Below, piece by piece: positions 53,041 through 61,347 of a stretch of DNA of 64,000 nucleotides. The stretch is from Yponomeuta sedellus (taxonomy: Eukaryota; Arthropoda; Insecta; Lepidoptera; Yponomeutidae). A model generated the notes under the pieces. The model was not told the DNA's origin, did not search any database, and was given only the letters and a program-made list of their open reading frames with translations. The stretch lies in the NCBI GenBank assembly GCA_934045075.1, contig OW203729.1, forward strand, positions 3,094,316-3,158,315, in the 5' to 3' direction. The stretch's first letter is position 1, and every line of letters starts with the position of its first letter. The position numbers and the translations under genes are program-made.

Positions 53041-53974
53041 AGTGTGGCAAGCACATGTCAACGCTGCGCGCGCACTACAAACTCCCAACATTCCTGCATC
53101 GCGCAATCAAAGTGTTTGACATACCATAAATATAACGTCCGACTAACAATAGTTGGACCGACCGTCCCCAGGCATACGATCTGCCTGGCGGGAAATTTCC
53201 CTTTATAGTGGAAGAGCACGATCACCCGCTCTTCCCTATAACGAGCGAATCTGCTTAATTTATTAGTGTAGAGATACCAAACGTAGCCAAAGAAGGATTG
53301 TACTTCTGTTGCTTTCATATCAGCGCGGACACATATTTGCGTAACATTAGTTCGACAGGTTTTTTTTTCATTTAATTTTAATAAACATACGAACGTACGT
53401 TCCATCATTCCTATTAGTTACATCTTGTCAGTTTTCTTGCGTAAGGCTTTCGGAAACTCGTTTACGGTGTGAATTTCTTTTTGAGAGCATTCCTAGCATT
53501 TCTGGCTAAATGGGTGGAACGGAGACACGAAAGTAACATAGTATTCTCATGCTAACCGTGAAGGAAAACTTTGTGAGGAAACCCGCGGACTGGTTGGGTC
53601 CGCACTTATTGACCTGTCGTCCCTTTGGGCTAGGTCGACTAAGTTGCCAGGATAGTATAGATGCTGGGATCTGAGAGTAACAGAATAAAAAATATATTAA
53701 ATAAATATTTTTTATTTTAAGAAAGTCCTCTTCCTGCGACCTGGCGGCACTACCATGGATGTATGAACTGTTGAATGGAATTTACTTTAAGTTACTTTAT
53801 TATTGTGGGTGTATTGAAGTTGGATTGGAATTGTGCTAGAAATAAATATTGTTGTTGTTTATAGCCTCCTCATAAGTCTTTTCATAGAAGCTATAGAGGC
53901 TATTATTTAATTTTGACAAATTTATTTTCAGCTCTAAGCACGATCAAACCTCGATTTGTGTTCTCTAAACTCAT
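53041..53974. other. Mostly unassigned
   Basis: 53780-53862 looks like a plus-strand LINE 3' end (GAAATAAATATTG then TTGTTGTTT). The 116-codon frame at 53058-53408 (minus) shows no motif. Confidence 0.35.
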
Positions 53975-54295
53975 TGCTGCTGGGGCACGGGTCTCTTCCT
54001 GCATCGCAGGAAGGTTAGGCCATACTCCGCCACGTGGACCAAGTCCGAGTTGGTGGAGCATTGTAAGACAGTGGCGCTCCTTACTGTCAAAAGTTATCAA
54101 GCCGCCCATAAGACCTCTGGTATGGATTAACTACTGCTATTACATGACAGCCGGCACCAACAGCTTAACGAGCCTTGCGAAGCACAGAAGCGCTCGAAAA
54201 ACGGGATAGTCACGGGACGGTCACCCATCCAGCACCTGACCGCGCCTGTAGTTACTTAGCCTTAGTGATTGATTCCAATTATAGGCCACGAGCGC
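53975..54295 (-). repeat. Repeat H, near full length
   Basis: GCTGCTGGGGCACGGGTCTC to CACCTGACCGCGCCTGTAG, TAGGCCACGAGCGCTTC. Confidence 0.78.
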
Positions 54296-54726
54296 TTCTA
54301 TCGTTAGTAGATAAAAATTATGTTTGCATGGGAATTGCTTCTTGAGTGGCCTTACGTACTCTCTCCAAAAATGTTCACACAAGAACTTTCAATTTCAGCA
54401 ATCCTCTGTTTACACAACGTCTACCTTCACGGTATTGTGTTTATCTAACATTGCTCAATATTAAAATGCGCAGTCGCAGCCAGTGAAAAGGAAAGTCGAT
54501 GACAGTAAACTATAATCCAAAGGTGCCCCTGTCAAAAGCCTCTATTCTCTACGCCATAAGAACTAGGAGATTTATGCGAGGTCTAGTACAGAGTATGTTA
54601 ACTTTCCAATAGTTACCGTAAACGGGCATGTTAGTCACATTAAGTGGATTGTCGACTTTGTGTAATACCTGTGGCGCATACTCACGCCCCCTCATCAGTG
54701 GGGTAGGTAAGTAAAGGTTTGTCTTT
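54296..54726. other. No feature seen
   Basis: No recognised element. Confidence 0.4.
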
Positions 54727-54780
54727 AAAAACCTATTTAGAGGCTAAAAATTTCAACCATGCCGGGATTCGAACCCGCAG
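54727..54780 (-). mobile_element. SINE S1 fragment starting at the internal A/T run
   Basis: Reads TTAAAAACCTATTTAGAGGC to CCGGGATTCGAACCCGC. Flanks GTTTGTCTTT and GTTGTCTTTT may be an imperfect target duplication. Confidence 0.6.
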
Positions 54781-54787
54781 GTTGTCT

Positions 54788-54945
54788 TTTACAGTCTATT
54801 TATTTTTACGTGTCCAATTTAGTAAACAAGATTCTACCTTTAAACTGAGACTTTTTAGTCCAACTGCCATATTTCCATAAATGAAGTAACATGGAACACT
54901 CTTTTAGATAACACGCTGCCAATTTTATAAACATAGTTCATGATA
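54788..54945. mobile_element. Left half of the same MITE, uninterrupted
   Basis: TACAGTCTATTTATTTTTAC, GTAAACAAGATTCTACCTTT, CTGCCATATTTCCATAAATG; this is the empty site for the LINE nested in the 49.6-kb copy. It ends where the fold-back pair 54950-55010 begins. Confidence 0.7.
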
Positions 54946-54949
54946 GTAG

Positions 54950-55010
54950 CGGGATTAAGTTGATTAACTTAATCCCGGATTCACTTACTTGCTTAAGTAA
55001 GTGAATCCGG
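54950..55010. repeat. Two overlapping perfect fold-backs with 4-nt loops
   Basis: First: 54950-54961 / 54966-54977 (12 bp, loop GATT). Second: 54975-54990 / 54995-55010 (16 bp, loop GCTT). They share CCG at 54975-54977. Confidence 0.95.
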
Positions 55011-55064
55011 AATCAAGCTGATAATATGTGGTGCTTAATAAGGTAATGTCGGTAGATAGCCACA

Positions 55065-55700
55065 CGATAAATATGAGAGACAAACGAAGAAGATATAGAT
55101 AGATAGATAGAATATTCTTTATTGCATGTACACCAAGGATTACATAAGAGACTTATAAAATAACAGTACAATACAAGTGGCGGCCTTATTACTAAAAGTA
55201 ATTTCTTCCAGACAACCATTGACGGAAAAGAAGAAACGGAAACTGAAATACGGGTAGTCGGCGCAACTAAAATAATATGTTATGTAGATAACATATTATT
55301 TTATAGTTGATGTGTATCAACTATAAACTATACATAAACGATACATAAATATGAAATTGATACACATACATAAACGGTACATAAATATGAAATAAATAAA
55401 AATAAACATACACAAAGAAAAAACTAGAAAGAGATTTCACAAATACAAATAAAAAACTTACATTAAGGAAAAATAGTGGTTATGCACTCTGTTTTTAAAT
55501 ATTGGCAGGGACGGTGAGAATGTTACGTCCAAGGGAAGATCATTCCACAGGCGGACAGCTGTGATAGTAAAGGATTGGCTGAAGAACCTTGTCGAATGAC
55601 TTGGTGTCTTCAGCAATCCATTGTGACCGGATCGCAAAGTCCGACTGTGCGTATCACTTAAAAACTCAAAGCGAGTTTTGAGATACAGAGGTGTGGCTAA
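55065..55700 (-). mobile_element. LINE-A copy 3: 5'-truncated C-terminus plus 3' UTR
   Basis: On the minus strand the sequence from about 55700 encodes a LINE-A-like C-terminus (LYLKTRFEFL, HSRTLRSG, LLKTPSHSTRFFS, AVRLWNDLP). The 3' UTR follows, with the ACTTTTAGTAATAAGGCC block, ending AATATTCTATCTATCTATC at 55093-55110. 5' truncation is the usual outcome of LINE insertion. Two overlapping fold-backs at 55268-55327 interrupt the 3' UTR. Confidence 0.82.
55268..55327. repeat. Two overlapping perfect fold-backs with 4-nt loops inside a LINE-A 3' UTR
   Basis: First: 55268-55283 / 55288-55303 (16 bp, loop GTAG). Second: 55300-55311 / 55316-55327 (12 bp, loop GTGT). Confidence 0.95.
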
Positions 55701-55756
55701 TCTAATAATAATCTATTAATAATAATATAATCCAAAAAGATATCATCATCATCAGA

Positions 55757-55854
55757 CATTTTTATTTATTTTTTATTTTATTTATTTATTTATTTACACA
55801 GTTCTTGTAACATTACAGTCAACACCAAATCGTTACAGAACTAAAGACAACCTC
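55757..55854 (-). mobile_element. LINE-B 3' UTR and (AAAT)n tail
   Basis: The short 3' UTR on the minus strand ends in repeated AAATAAAT units at about 55757-55800. This marks the 3' boundary of LINE-B, about 60 bp from the truncated LINE-A copy 3. Confidence 0.75.
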
Positions 55855-58821
55855 TCACAACGATCTCTCTAGCATTATCTTACATTCATCCATCAAAACT
55901 TTTATCCCATCCACAAACAAATCACAGTGAGGGGCTGCTTCTAGCAGGGAGCTCAGCAGCCGCAGCGCGCGCGCTACGGGCGAGAACTGAAGCAGGTTGG
56001 TGCGCGCGCGCGGCACGGCCAGCAGCCGGTGCTGCCGCGCCCTGAGGTACCTATCAGGCACATGGAGTTTTACCATCCTTTCAACAAGATCGATACAATC
56101 GATATTATTCCTTATTATATTAAGTGTGAATTTTGCCAAGGCCAATGATCTCCTTAGTTCGAGTGAATTATAACCTAGATGCCCCTGTAGAAATAGTGTC
56201 GGATATAGAAAAGGATAATATCCTTGTTTATTTTTGTAAAGAAATCTAAGAAACCTCTTTTGAACTTGCTCCAGCATGAGAGTATATTTCTTCTCATGCG
56301 GATTCCATACCACCGTGTTCGTCTCTAAGATGCTACGTACGAGAGCCGCATATAGCGTCTTGACCGCGTTGGACGAGAGTGGCGCTGAGTTGCGCAACAC
56401 AAATCCAAGGCGCTGTAACGCCGCGCCGGTCACGTGCTGCGCGTGCGAGCGAAACGTTAGGTCGGGCTCAAACATCACGCCCAGGTCACGCACCAAGTAG
56501 ACGCGAGTGATGCCGTCGCCACCAATGTGATATTGGTGCTGCAATGGACCAGGTGAACGGGTGAAGCTCATCGTTTCGCATTTGCTAGGATTGAAGAGCA
56601 GCTTGTTATGTATACTCCACCCGTAGACCGCATCGATGTCTCGTTGTAGCGTTTCACAGTCATTGTAAGACTTTACTACTCTTATCAGCTTCACATCGTC
56701 GGCGAAAAGAAGTACCCGGCATCCACGCACCACCTCCGGCAAGTCGTTAATTAGTAGGACGAACAGAAGGGGTCCCAGGTTCGATCCTTGACTTATTCCA
56801 GAGCGTGTGAGGTATGGATCAGAGTGATAAGGCCCGTATTTTACAAATTGTTTTCGGTTAGAAAGGTAGTTTGACATGAGCTTTAAAAGTTTAGGTACAA
56901 ACCCCATTTTACCCAATTTCAGGAGCAGAATATCGTTATCAACTCTGTCAAATGCCTTTTGGAAATCCAAGTAGATGACGTCAACCTGGTGACCTTCGTC
57001 CAGGTCTTTAGACAGAATGTCCACCATAGTGACCAAGTTCGTAGCCACTGAACGTTTTGGTAAAAAGGCATGCTGTGCGCCCGTGATGTATGGTATGCAC
57101 TGAGGTAGCAATTGAGTGTGGACTACCGTCTCGAATACCTTAGCCAGTGTAGATAGTATCGCCACGGGTCGATAATTTTCTACCATCGTTTTAGATCCTT
57201 TCTTAGGGATAGGTGATACCCGAGATTCCTTCCATATAGTAGGATAATCGCCAGTGTCCAGAATCAAGTTAAAGAGAAATGCGATTGACTCCTCGAGCTC
57301 GAGAATACACCCTTTTATTACAAATGCCGGTATCGCGTCTGGCCCAGGGGACGTGCCGGCACGCAGCTGGCCTACAGCGCGCCGCACGTCGCTGGCGAGT
57401 ACGGCGCGCACGTCCACGCGGCGCGCGTCAGCCGGCGGGGCGGCGCTAGCCGCGCGCGGGTCCAGCGCGGGCGGGGTCGGCAGAAACACGGATTCGAAGT
57501 GCTCCGCGAAGGCCGCGGCCGCGTCAGCTCCACGACGCTCAACACCGTCACGGGTCAGCTTGAGTTCGAGCCCTCCTCTATTACGCAAAGAATTCACAAA
57601 ATTCCAAAATTGAGTTGGTTGATTGCATAAATTTGCCGAAATAAATTTTGTATAATGTTTAAAAGCTGCATCGATATCTTGTTTAATTTTAGACCTAAGT
57701 CGTTGGAACTCCGATCGCGCTTTTACGTCTTTTTTAAGTTTCCATGTCCGATGATATTTAGCTTTTATTTCAATGTCACGGATTATTGCTGCCGTGTAGA
57801 AGACTGGATAGGCACGACTACACGATTGCTTCCGTATTTTCTTTGGAACACAGTGGTTAAAAATACTATAAAGTGTGTTGTTAAAATAATCTAACGCCTC
57901 ATTAGTGCTTTTAGAAATATATAAACTATCCCAGTTTGTACTACTAATACGAAAATACAACTCCAGAAAATCAGCCTTGGCAAAATTCCAGTCTTTGGAA
58001 GTATCGATATTTGACGGTTCATTCAATGGTACCTGCACAGAGAAGTGGTACCCGATACGCACCATCAGGGGCGGGTGATAATCGTCGACGTTCACCAGCT
58101 GCTCTCCAGCGCTCGCCCGGCGCACGCGCACTGCCGCGCCCAGCTCCGCGCCAGTCAACACCACATCAAGCATACCATCTTTCATGTTTTTCACACAGTT
58201 ATACTCACAAAAATCACAGCAGGACATGAAACAATTGTTATAGTAATTTAGTGTAGTGTCACTAGCACTATTCAAATTGAGGTCACCAAGTACAAGTATT
58301 TTTGCACTTTTGTGTATCGAGCAAATCGATTCCACTTGTTCAAACCACTTGGCGTATACATCGTCCGATGATTTTGGTGGTATGTAAACTACACACACAT
58401 ATATGTATTGGCCGTGAACTTGAAACCTCGCCCAGAGGTCCTCGCCATCGTCCGTCTCGTAGCGCGGCGCGCGCTCCAGCACGAGCGGCGGGCGCGCCAG
58501 CAGCAGCACGCCGCCGCCGCGCCGCCCGCCGCTGCGGTCCTTGCGCAGCAGGCTCCACTCGCCGCAACACAGCTCGGCGTCATTAACAGATCCGTCTAGA
58601 TTAGTCTCAGTTGCAGCTATAAGATGCAAGTCATCTGACAACACAAGATTGTTTTTAAAAGCAAACAGTTTACTTTTCAACCATCTCACATTTTGGTAGT
58701 AGGCTCGTAGCGTAAAAGTATTGTTTACTTTAGGTACTCTGCTTGCATTTGTCGACTTTTTGCCTTTCGAGACGAAATAACCACCTATCTGTTGAAAATC
58801 CCTTGGGCCAGAATTGAGGAT
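55855..58821 (-). CDS. LINE-B ORF2: endonuclease-reverse transcriptase
   Basis: Long LINE ORF2 on the minus strand. Counting from the GTG at 58689 as residue 1, the endonuclease holds E28 (ATETNL), D136/N138 (GDLNLN), D175 (MLDVVL) and H205 (DDYHPP). The first conserved Asn lies just upstream in YYQNVRWL, so translation must begin before 58689. The reverse transcriptase has VSPIPKKG, ENYRPVAILS, catalytic D575 (YLDFQKAFDRVD), SGISQGSNLGPLLF and catalytic FADD at 662-665. There are no internal stops over about 990 codons. The frame is open back to a stop at 58822-58824 but holds no ATG there; the first in-frame Met appears near residue 155. It overlaps ORF1 by about 92 nt in the +1 frame. Jockey superfamily; clade uncertain. 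The segment around 400-430 is Ala/Arg-rich and locally GC-rich. Ends at 55855, just before the 3' UTR and AAAT tail. Confidence 0.92.
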   Translation of the reverse strand: MLNSGPRDFQQIGGYFVSKGKKSTNASRVPKVNNTFTLRAYYQNVRWLKSKLFAFKNNLVLSDDLHLIAATETNLDGSVNDAELCCGEWSLLRKDRSGGRRGGGVLLLARPPLVLERAPRYETDDGEDLWARFQVHGQYIYVCVVYIPPKSSDDVYAKWFEQVESICSIHKSAKILVLGDLNLNSASDTTLNYYNNCFMSCCDFCEYNCVKNMKDGMLDVVLTGAELGAAVRVRRASAGEQLVNVDDYHPPLMVRIGYHFSVQVPLNEPSNIDTSKDWNFAKADFLELYFRISSTNWDSLYISKSTNEALDYFNNTLYSIFNHCVPKKIRKQSCSRAYPVFYTAAIIRDIEIKAKYHRTWKLKKDVKARSEFQRLRSKIKQDIDAAFKHYTKFISANLCNQPTQFWNFVNSLRNRGGLELKLTRDGVERRGADAAAAFAEHFESVFLPTPPALDPRAASAAPPADARRVDVRAVLASDVRRAVGQLRAGTSPGPDAIPAFVIKGCILELEESIAFLFNLILDTGDYPTIWKESRVSPIPKKGSKTMVENYRPVAILSTLAKVFETVVHTQLLPQCIPYITGAQHAFLPKRSVATNLVTMVDILSKDLDEGHQVDVIYLDFQKAFDRVDNDILLLKLGKMGFVPKLLKLMSNYLSNRKQFVKYGPYHSDPYLTRSGISQGSNLGPLLFVLLINDLPEVVRGCRVLLFADDVKLIRVVKSYNDCETLQRDIDAVYGWSIHNKLLFNPSKCETMSFTRSPGPLQHQYHIGGDGITRVYLVRDLGVMFEPDLTFRSHAQHVTGAALQRLGFVLRNSAPLSSNAVKTLYAALVRSILETNTVVWNPHEKKYTLMLEQVQKRFLRFLYKNKQGYYPFLYPTLFLQGHLGYNSLELRRSLALAKFTLNIIRNNIDCIDLVERMVKLHVPDRYLRARQHRLLAVPRARTNLLQFSPVARALRLLSSLLEAAPHCDLFVDGIKVLMDECKIMLERSL

Positions 58822-59578
58822 TTAAGCATTCCTCAATCATATGATCCGGTATTCCGACTTTGAAAGATGCATAGTCCTGCGGCCGCACCGGTTGTAGCTT
58901 AACAGCACTGTAGACTTTGTTCTTTTGCTTTCTATTTAGGTACTCAATTACATTTTCCTCAGTAGTGTCGGGCCGGGCGCCCCATACATGTAGGTACTTG
59001 GTTCGCTCGGCAGCGCATAACAATTCACTCGCTTCTCCACTACAGCGAATTATTCGCTTGTTAGTATTGCGTATTTTTCTATTCCTTTTACGTGTTACTA
59101 CCTTCCATTCATCAACTTCTAAGGTTGACTTAACAGCTGCAGCTGGGCCAGTGCTCGTTGATGTGGATGCCGACTCCCTAATCGGTTCCGTATCGTTAAT
59201 AGGTACCGGCAAATTAGGGCTCATCCTAGTATTTGCAGATTCATTAGATCGCTTGGTTGCAGCGCGGGTGCGCACAGCTGACGAGAATGTTTGTTTACTA
59301 GTCGCAGACCCGCCAGGCTTAGGCGTTTTCTCCGTCCCGCTTGCACTTTTTGCTTCCTTCGGTGTTGTACTTGTCGCACGGTCATTGGCAGTTAGTTTGC
59401 TTTTGGAGGAATTAGGTTTCAAAGTACCCTCTTTCCATAGATTCATTAGGGTTACGAGCTCGGATATTTGGTGTTTTAGTGCAGTAATTTCAGTATTTTG
59501 AGCACTGACTTTAAGCTCAAGGCTAGCTAGGCTCTTTCTCAACAAAACACTGTCACTTTCACTTTTTGCACTTGACAT
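58730..59578 (-). CDS. LINE-B ORF1: coiled-coil, RNA-binding-type protein
   Basis: 282 residues starting at the ATG at 59578, directly upstream of and overlapping ORF2, which is the normal ORF1 position in a two-ORF LINE. Residues about 8-48 show leucine/valine heptads consistent with a coiled coil. Residues 50-155 are Ser/Thr/Ala/Lys-rich and probably disordered. A basic patch DEWKVVTRKRNRK near 155-168 precedes a folded C-terminal region (KYLHVWGARPDTTEENVIEY ... YASFKVGIP) resembling the small RNA-binding fold of LINE ORF1 proteins. I see no CCHC zinc knuckle. The expected role is binding the element's own RNA into a particle (family knowledge, not shown here). The frame is intact. Confidence 0.8.
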   Translation of the reverse strand: MSSAKSESDSVLLRKSLASLELKVSAQNTEITALKHQISELVTLMNLWKEGTLKPNSSKSKLTANDRATSTTPKEAKSASGTEKTPKPGGSATSKQTFSSAVRTRAATKRSNESANTRMSPNLPVPINDTEPIRESASTSTSTGPAAAVKSTLEVDEWKVVTRKRNRKIRNTNKRIIRCSGEASELLCAAERTKYLHVWGARPDTTEENVIEYLNRKQKNKVYSAVKLQPVRPQDYASFKVGIPDHMIEECLNPQFWPKGFSTDRWLFRLERQKVDKCKQST

Positions 59579-59947
59579 TTTGCCGGCAAAATAATTAAAT
59601 TTGTTAGACGCCTATCAGGCACGTCAATGGTTGGCGGGTAGTATACGTCAATGGTTTGACGCCCTCTGCAGGGCAAGGGCGTTCTTCGCGTGAGACGCCT
59701 GTTAATTTTGCGCGGGTTATGCCCCTGGACATTGTACTGCTATTCTATTGCTTTGAAAACCAGCAAATTATTTATTTTGCGTATGATATACAGCGGGTTC
59801 AGATACAAAAGGGAGGCCATCAATCCAATCGGTAAACAAAAAAATTTTGGCAAATAATTGTCGTGCTTACACAATTCTATTGAAAAACAATTCTGGGCCA
59901 GGTCGTCAGACCAGAAAAAATATTTAGGTAAGTAGAATATTACTATA
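59579..59947 (-). other. LINE-B 5' leader and unassigned flank
   Basis: Upstream of the ORF1 ATG, about 120 bp hold CGTCAATGG twice and a GC-rich block, then AT-rich sequence up to the S1 tandem array. This probably includes the LINE-B 5' UTR and promoter. I could not place the 5' end because no target duplication with the 55757 side was evident. Confidence 0.4.
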
Positions 59948-60705
59948 CTATTTTTATTTTTAATGCACTAACCCGTGCTAAGGACAAATTTAAAAACCTA
60001 TTTAGAGGCTAAAAATTTCACCCATGCCGGGATTCGAACCCGCAACCTCTGGCTATCCGTGCCAGCGCTCTACCAATTGAGCCAATGGGCGACTCACCGG
60101 CATTAGTGAAATTTCGAACCTCTTTACACTATTCTCTGTATTACGTACAGGCAGCGACATCTGGCTTAAGCAAATTGCATCACTTACAGCCCCGACTACC
60201 TACTTTGCAGTTAGGTTTTACATCGGAATGATATCACTGTACCCACATGATTAATCTATTTTTATTTTTAATGCACTAACCCGTGCTAAGGACAAATTTA
60301 AAAACCTATTTAGAGGCTAAGAATTTTACCCATGCCGGGATTCGAACCCGCAACCTCTGGCTATCCGTGCCAGCGCTCTACCAATTGAGCCAATGGGCGA
60401 CTCACCGGCATCAGTGAAATTTCGAACCTCTTTACACTATTCTCTGTATTACGTACAGGCAGCGACATCTGGCTTAAGCAAATTGCATCACTTACAGCCC
60501 CGACTACCTACTTTGCAGTTAGGTTTTACATCGGAATGATATCACTGTACCCACATGATTAATCTATTTTTATTTTTAATGCACTAACCCGTGCTAAGGA
60601 CAAATTTAAAAACCTATTTAGAGGCTAAAAATTTCACCCATGCCGGGATTCGAACCCGCAACCTCTGGCTATCCGTGCCAGCGCTCTACCAATTGAGCCG
60701 ACTCA
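59948..60705 (-). repeat. Tandem array of SINE S1, 308-bp period, about 2.4 copies
   Basis: The block CTATTTTTATTTTTAATGCA starts at 59948, 60256 and 60564, an exact 308-bp period twice. Each unit is an S1 SINE (minus strand: A-box TTGGCTCAATTGG, B-box GGTTCGAATCCC) plus about 45 bp of non-SINE flank (GGAATGATATCACTGTACCC). Units 1 and 2 are almost identical. Unit 3 stops near 60705 after losing AATGGGC. Because flank is included, this is duplication of an already inserted SINE rather than repeated insertion. Confidence 0.9.
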
Positions 60706-60898
60706 GAATTATTTGAGAATATTATTGACAAAATTTACAAACTGAAACCATAACATAACACACCAAATAATGGACCGGAGTGGCCAGCGTCGAACACTAG
60801 TTTCGGTTTACAAAAATAATCAGGAATACGCAGTGCTGAGGGCCAACCTCCACGAGTACGGAGGAACCAAAACACGAAGGAGCGTTCCCCAGAATCTA
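60706..60898. other. No feature seen
   Basis: Single-copy-looking DNA between the S1 array and LINE-A copy 2. Confidence 0.4.
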
Positions 60899-61347
60899 GA
60901 TAGATAGATAGAGAACTCTTTATTGCACAACCAGAAAAATATTACAACCATGATTCTTAAATCTAAGTAATGTTATACAATTGGCGGTCTTATCGCTAAG
61001 AGCGATCTCTTCCAGACAACCTTTGGATGGAGTAGATTTCATGAAGAATATAGTCGGTACGTGGTGCATGTACATAAATAATTAAATCGAAAATATATTG
61101 ATAACAAACAGCAAGGGAGTGCGAGAATATAATTACTTATAATTACCTACGATATAATGTACATATATTTAAATAATAATATACATAGACACCTAAAAAA
61201 TAAATACATATCCAATTAAATACATATAGGTAAGCAACATATACTTAAATAATAATATACATAAATACCTAAAAATAAATACTTATACAATTAATACATA
61301 TTTAATAAGCAACAGTTTTCCAGTTTATCCAGTGAGATAGTGGGATT
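60899..61347 (-). mobile_element. LINE-A copy 2 3' UTR and (TCTA)n tail
   Basis: The minus strand ends GCAATAAAGAGTTCTC followed by TCTATCTATCTA at 60899-60912. Its conserved block matches the nested fragment at 49.66-49.75 kb more closely than copy 1, suggesting a separate subfamily. Confidence 0.78.

Noticed and set aside
57254..58599. Several plus-strand frames up to 119 codons, some Ala/Arg-rich
   Set aside because: They lie antisense to LINE-B ORF2 in a GC-rich part and are shadows of its coding.
58917..59501. 194-codon plus-strand frame
   Set aside because: Antisense shadow of LINE-B ORF1.
59948..60705. CRISPR-like regular repeats
   Set aside because: The repeats are 308-bp SINE-containing tandem units with no spacers, in a eukaryotic context.
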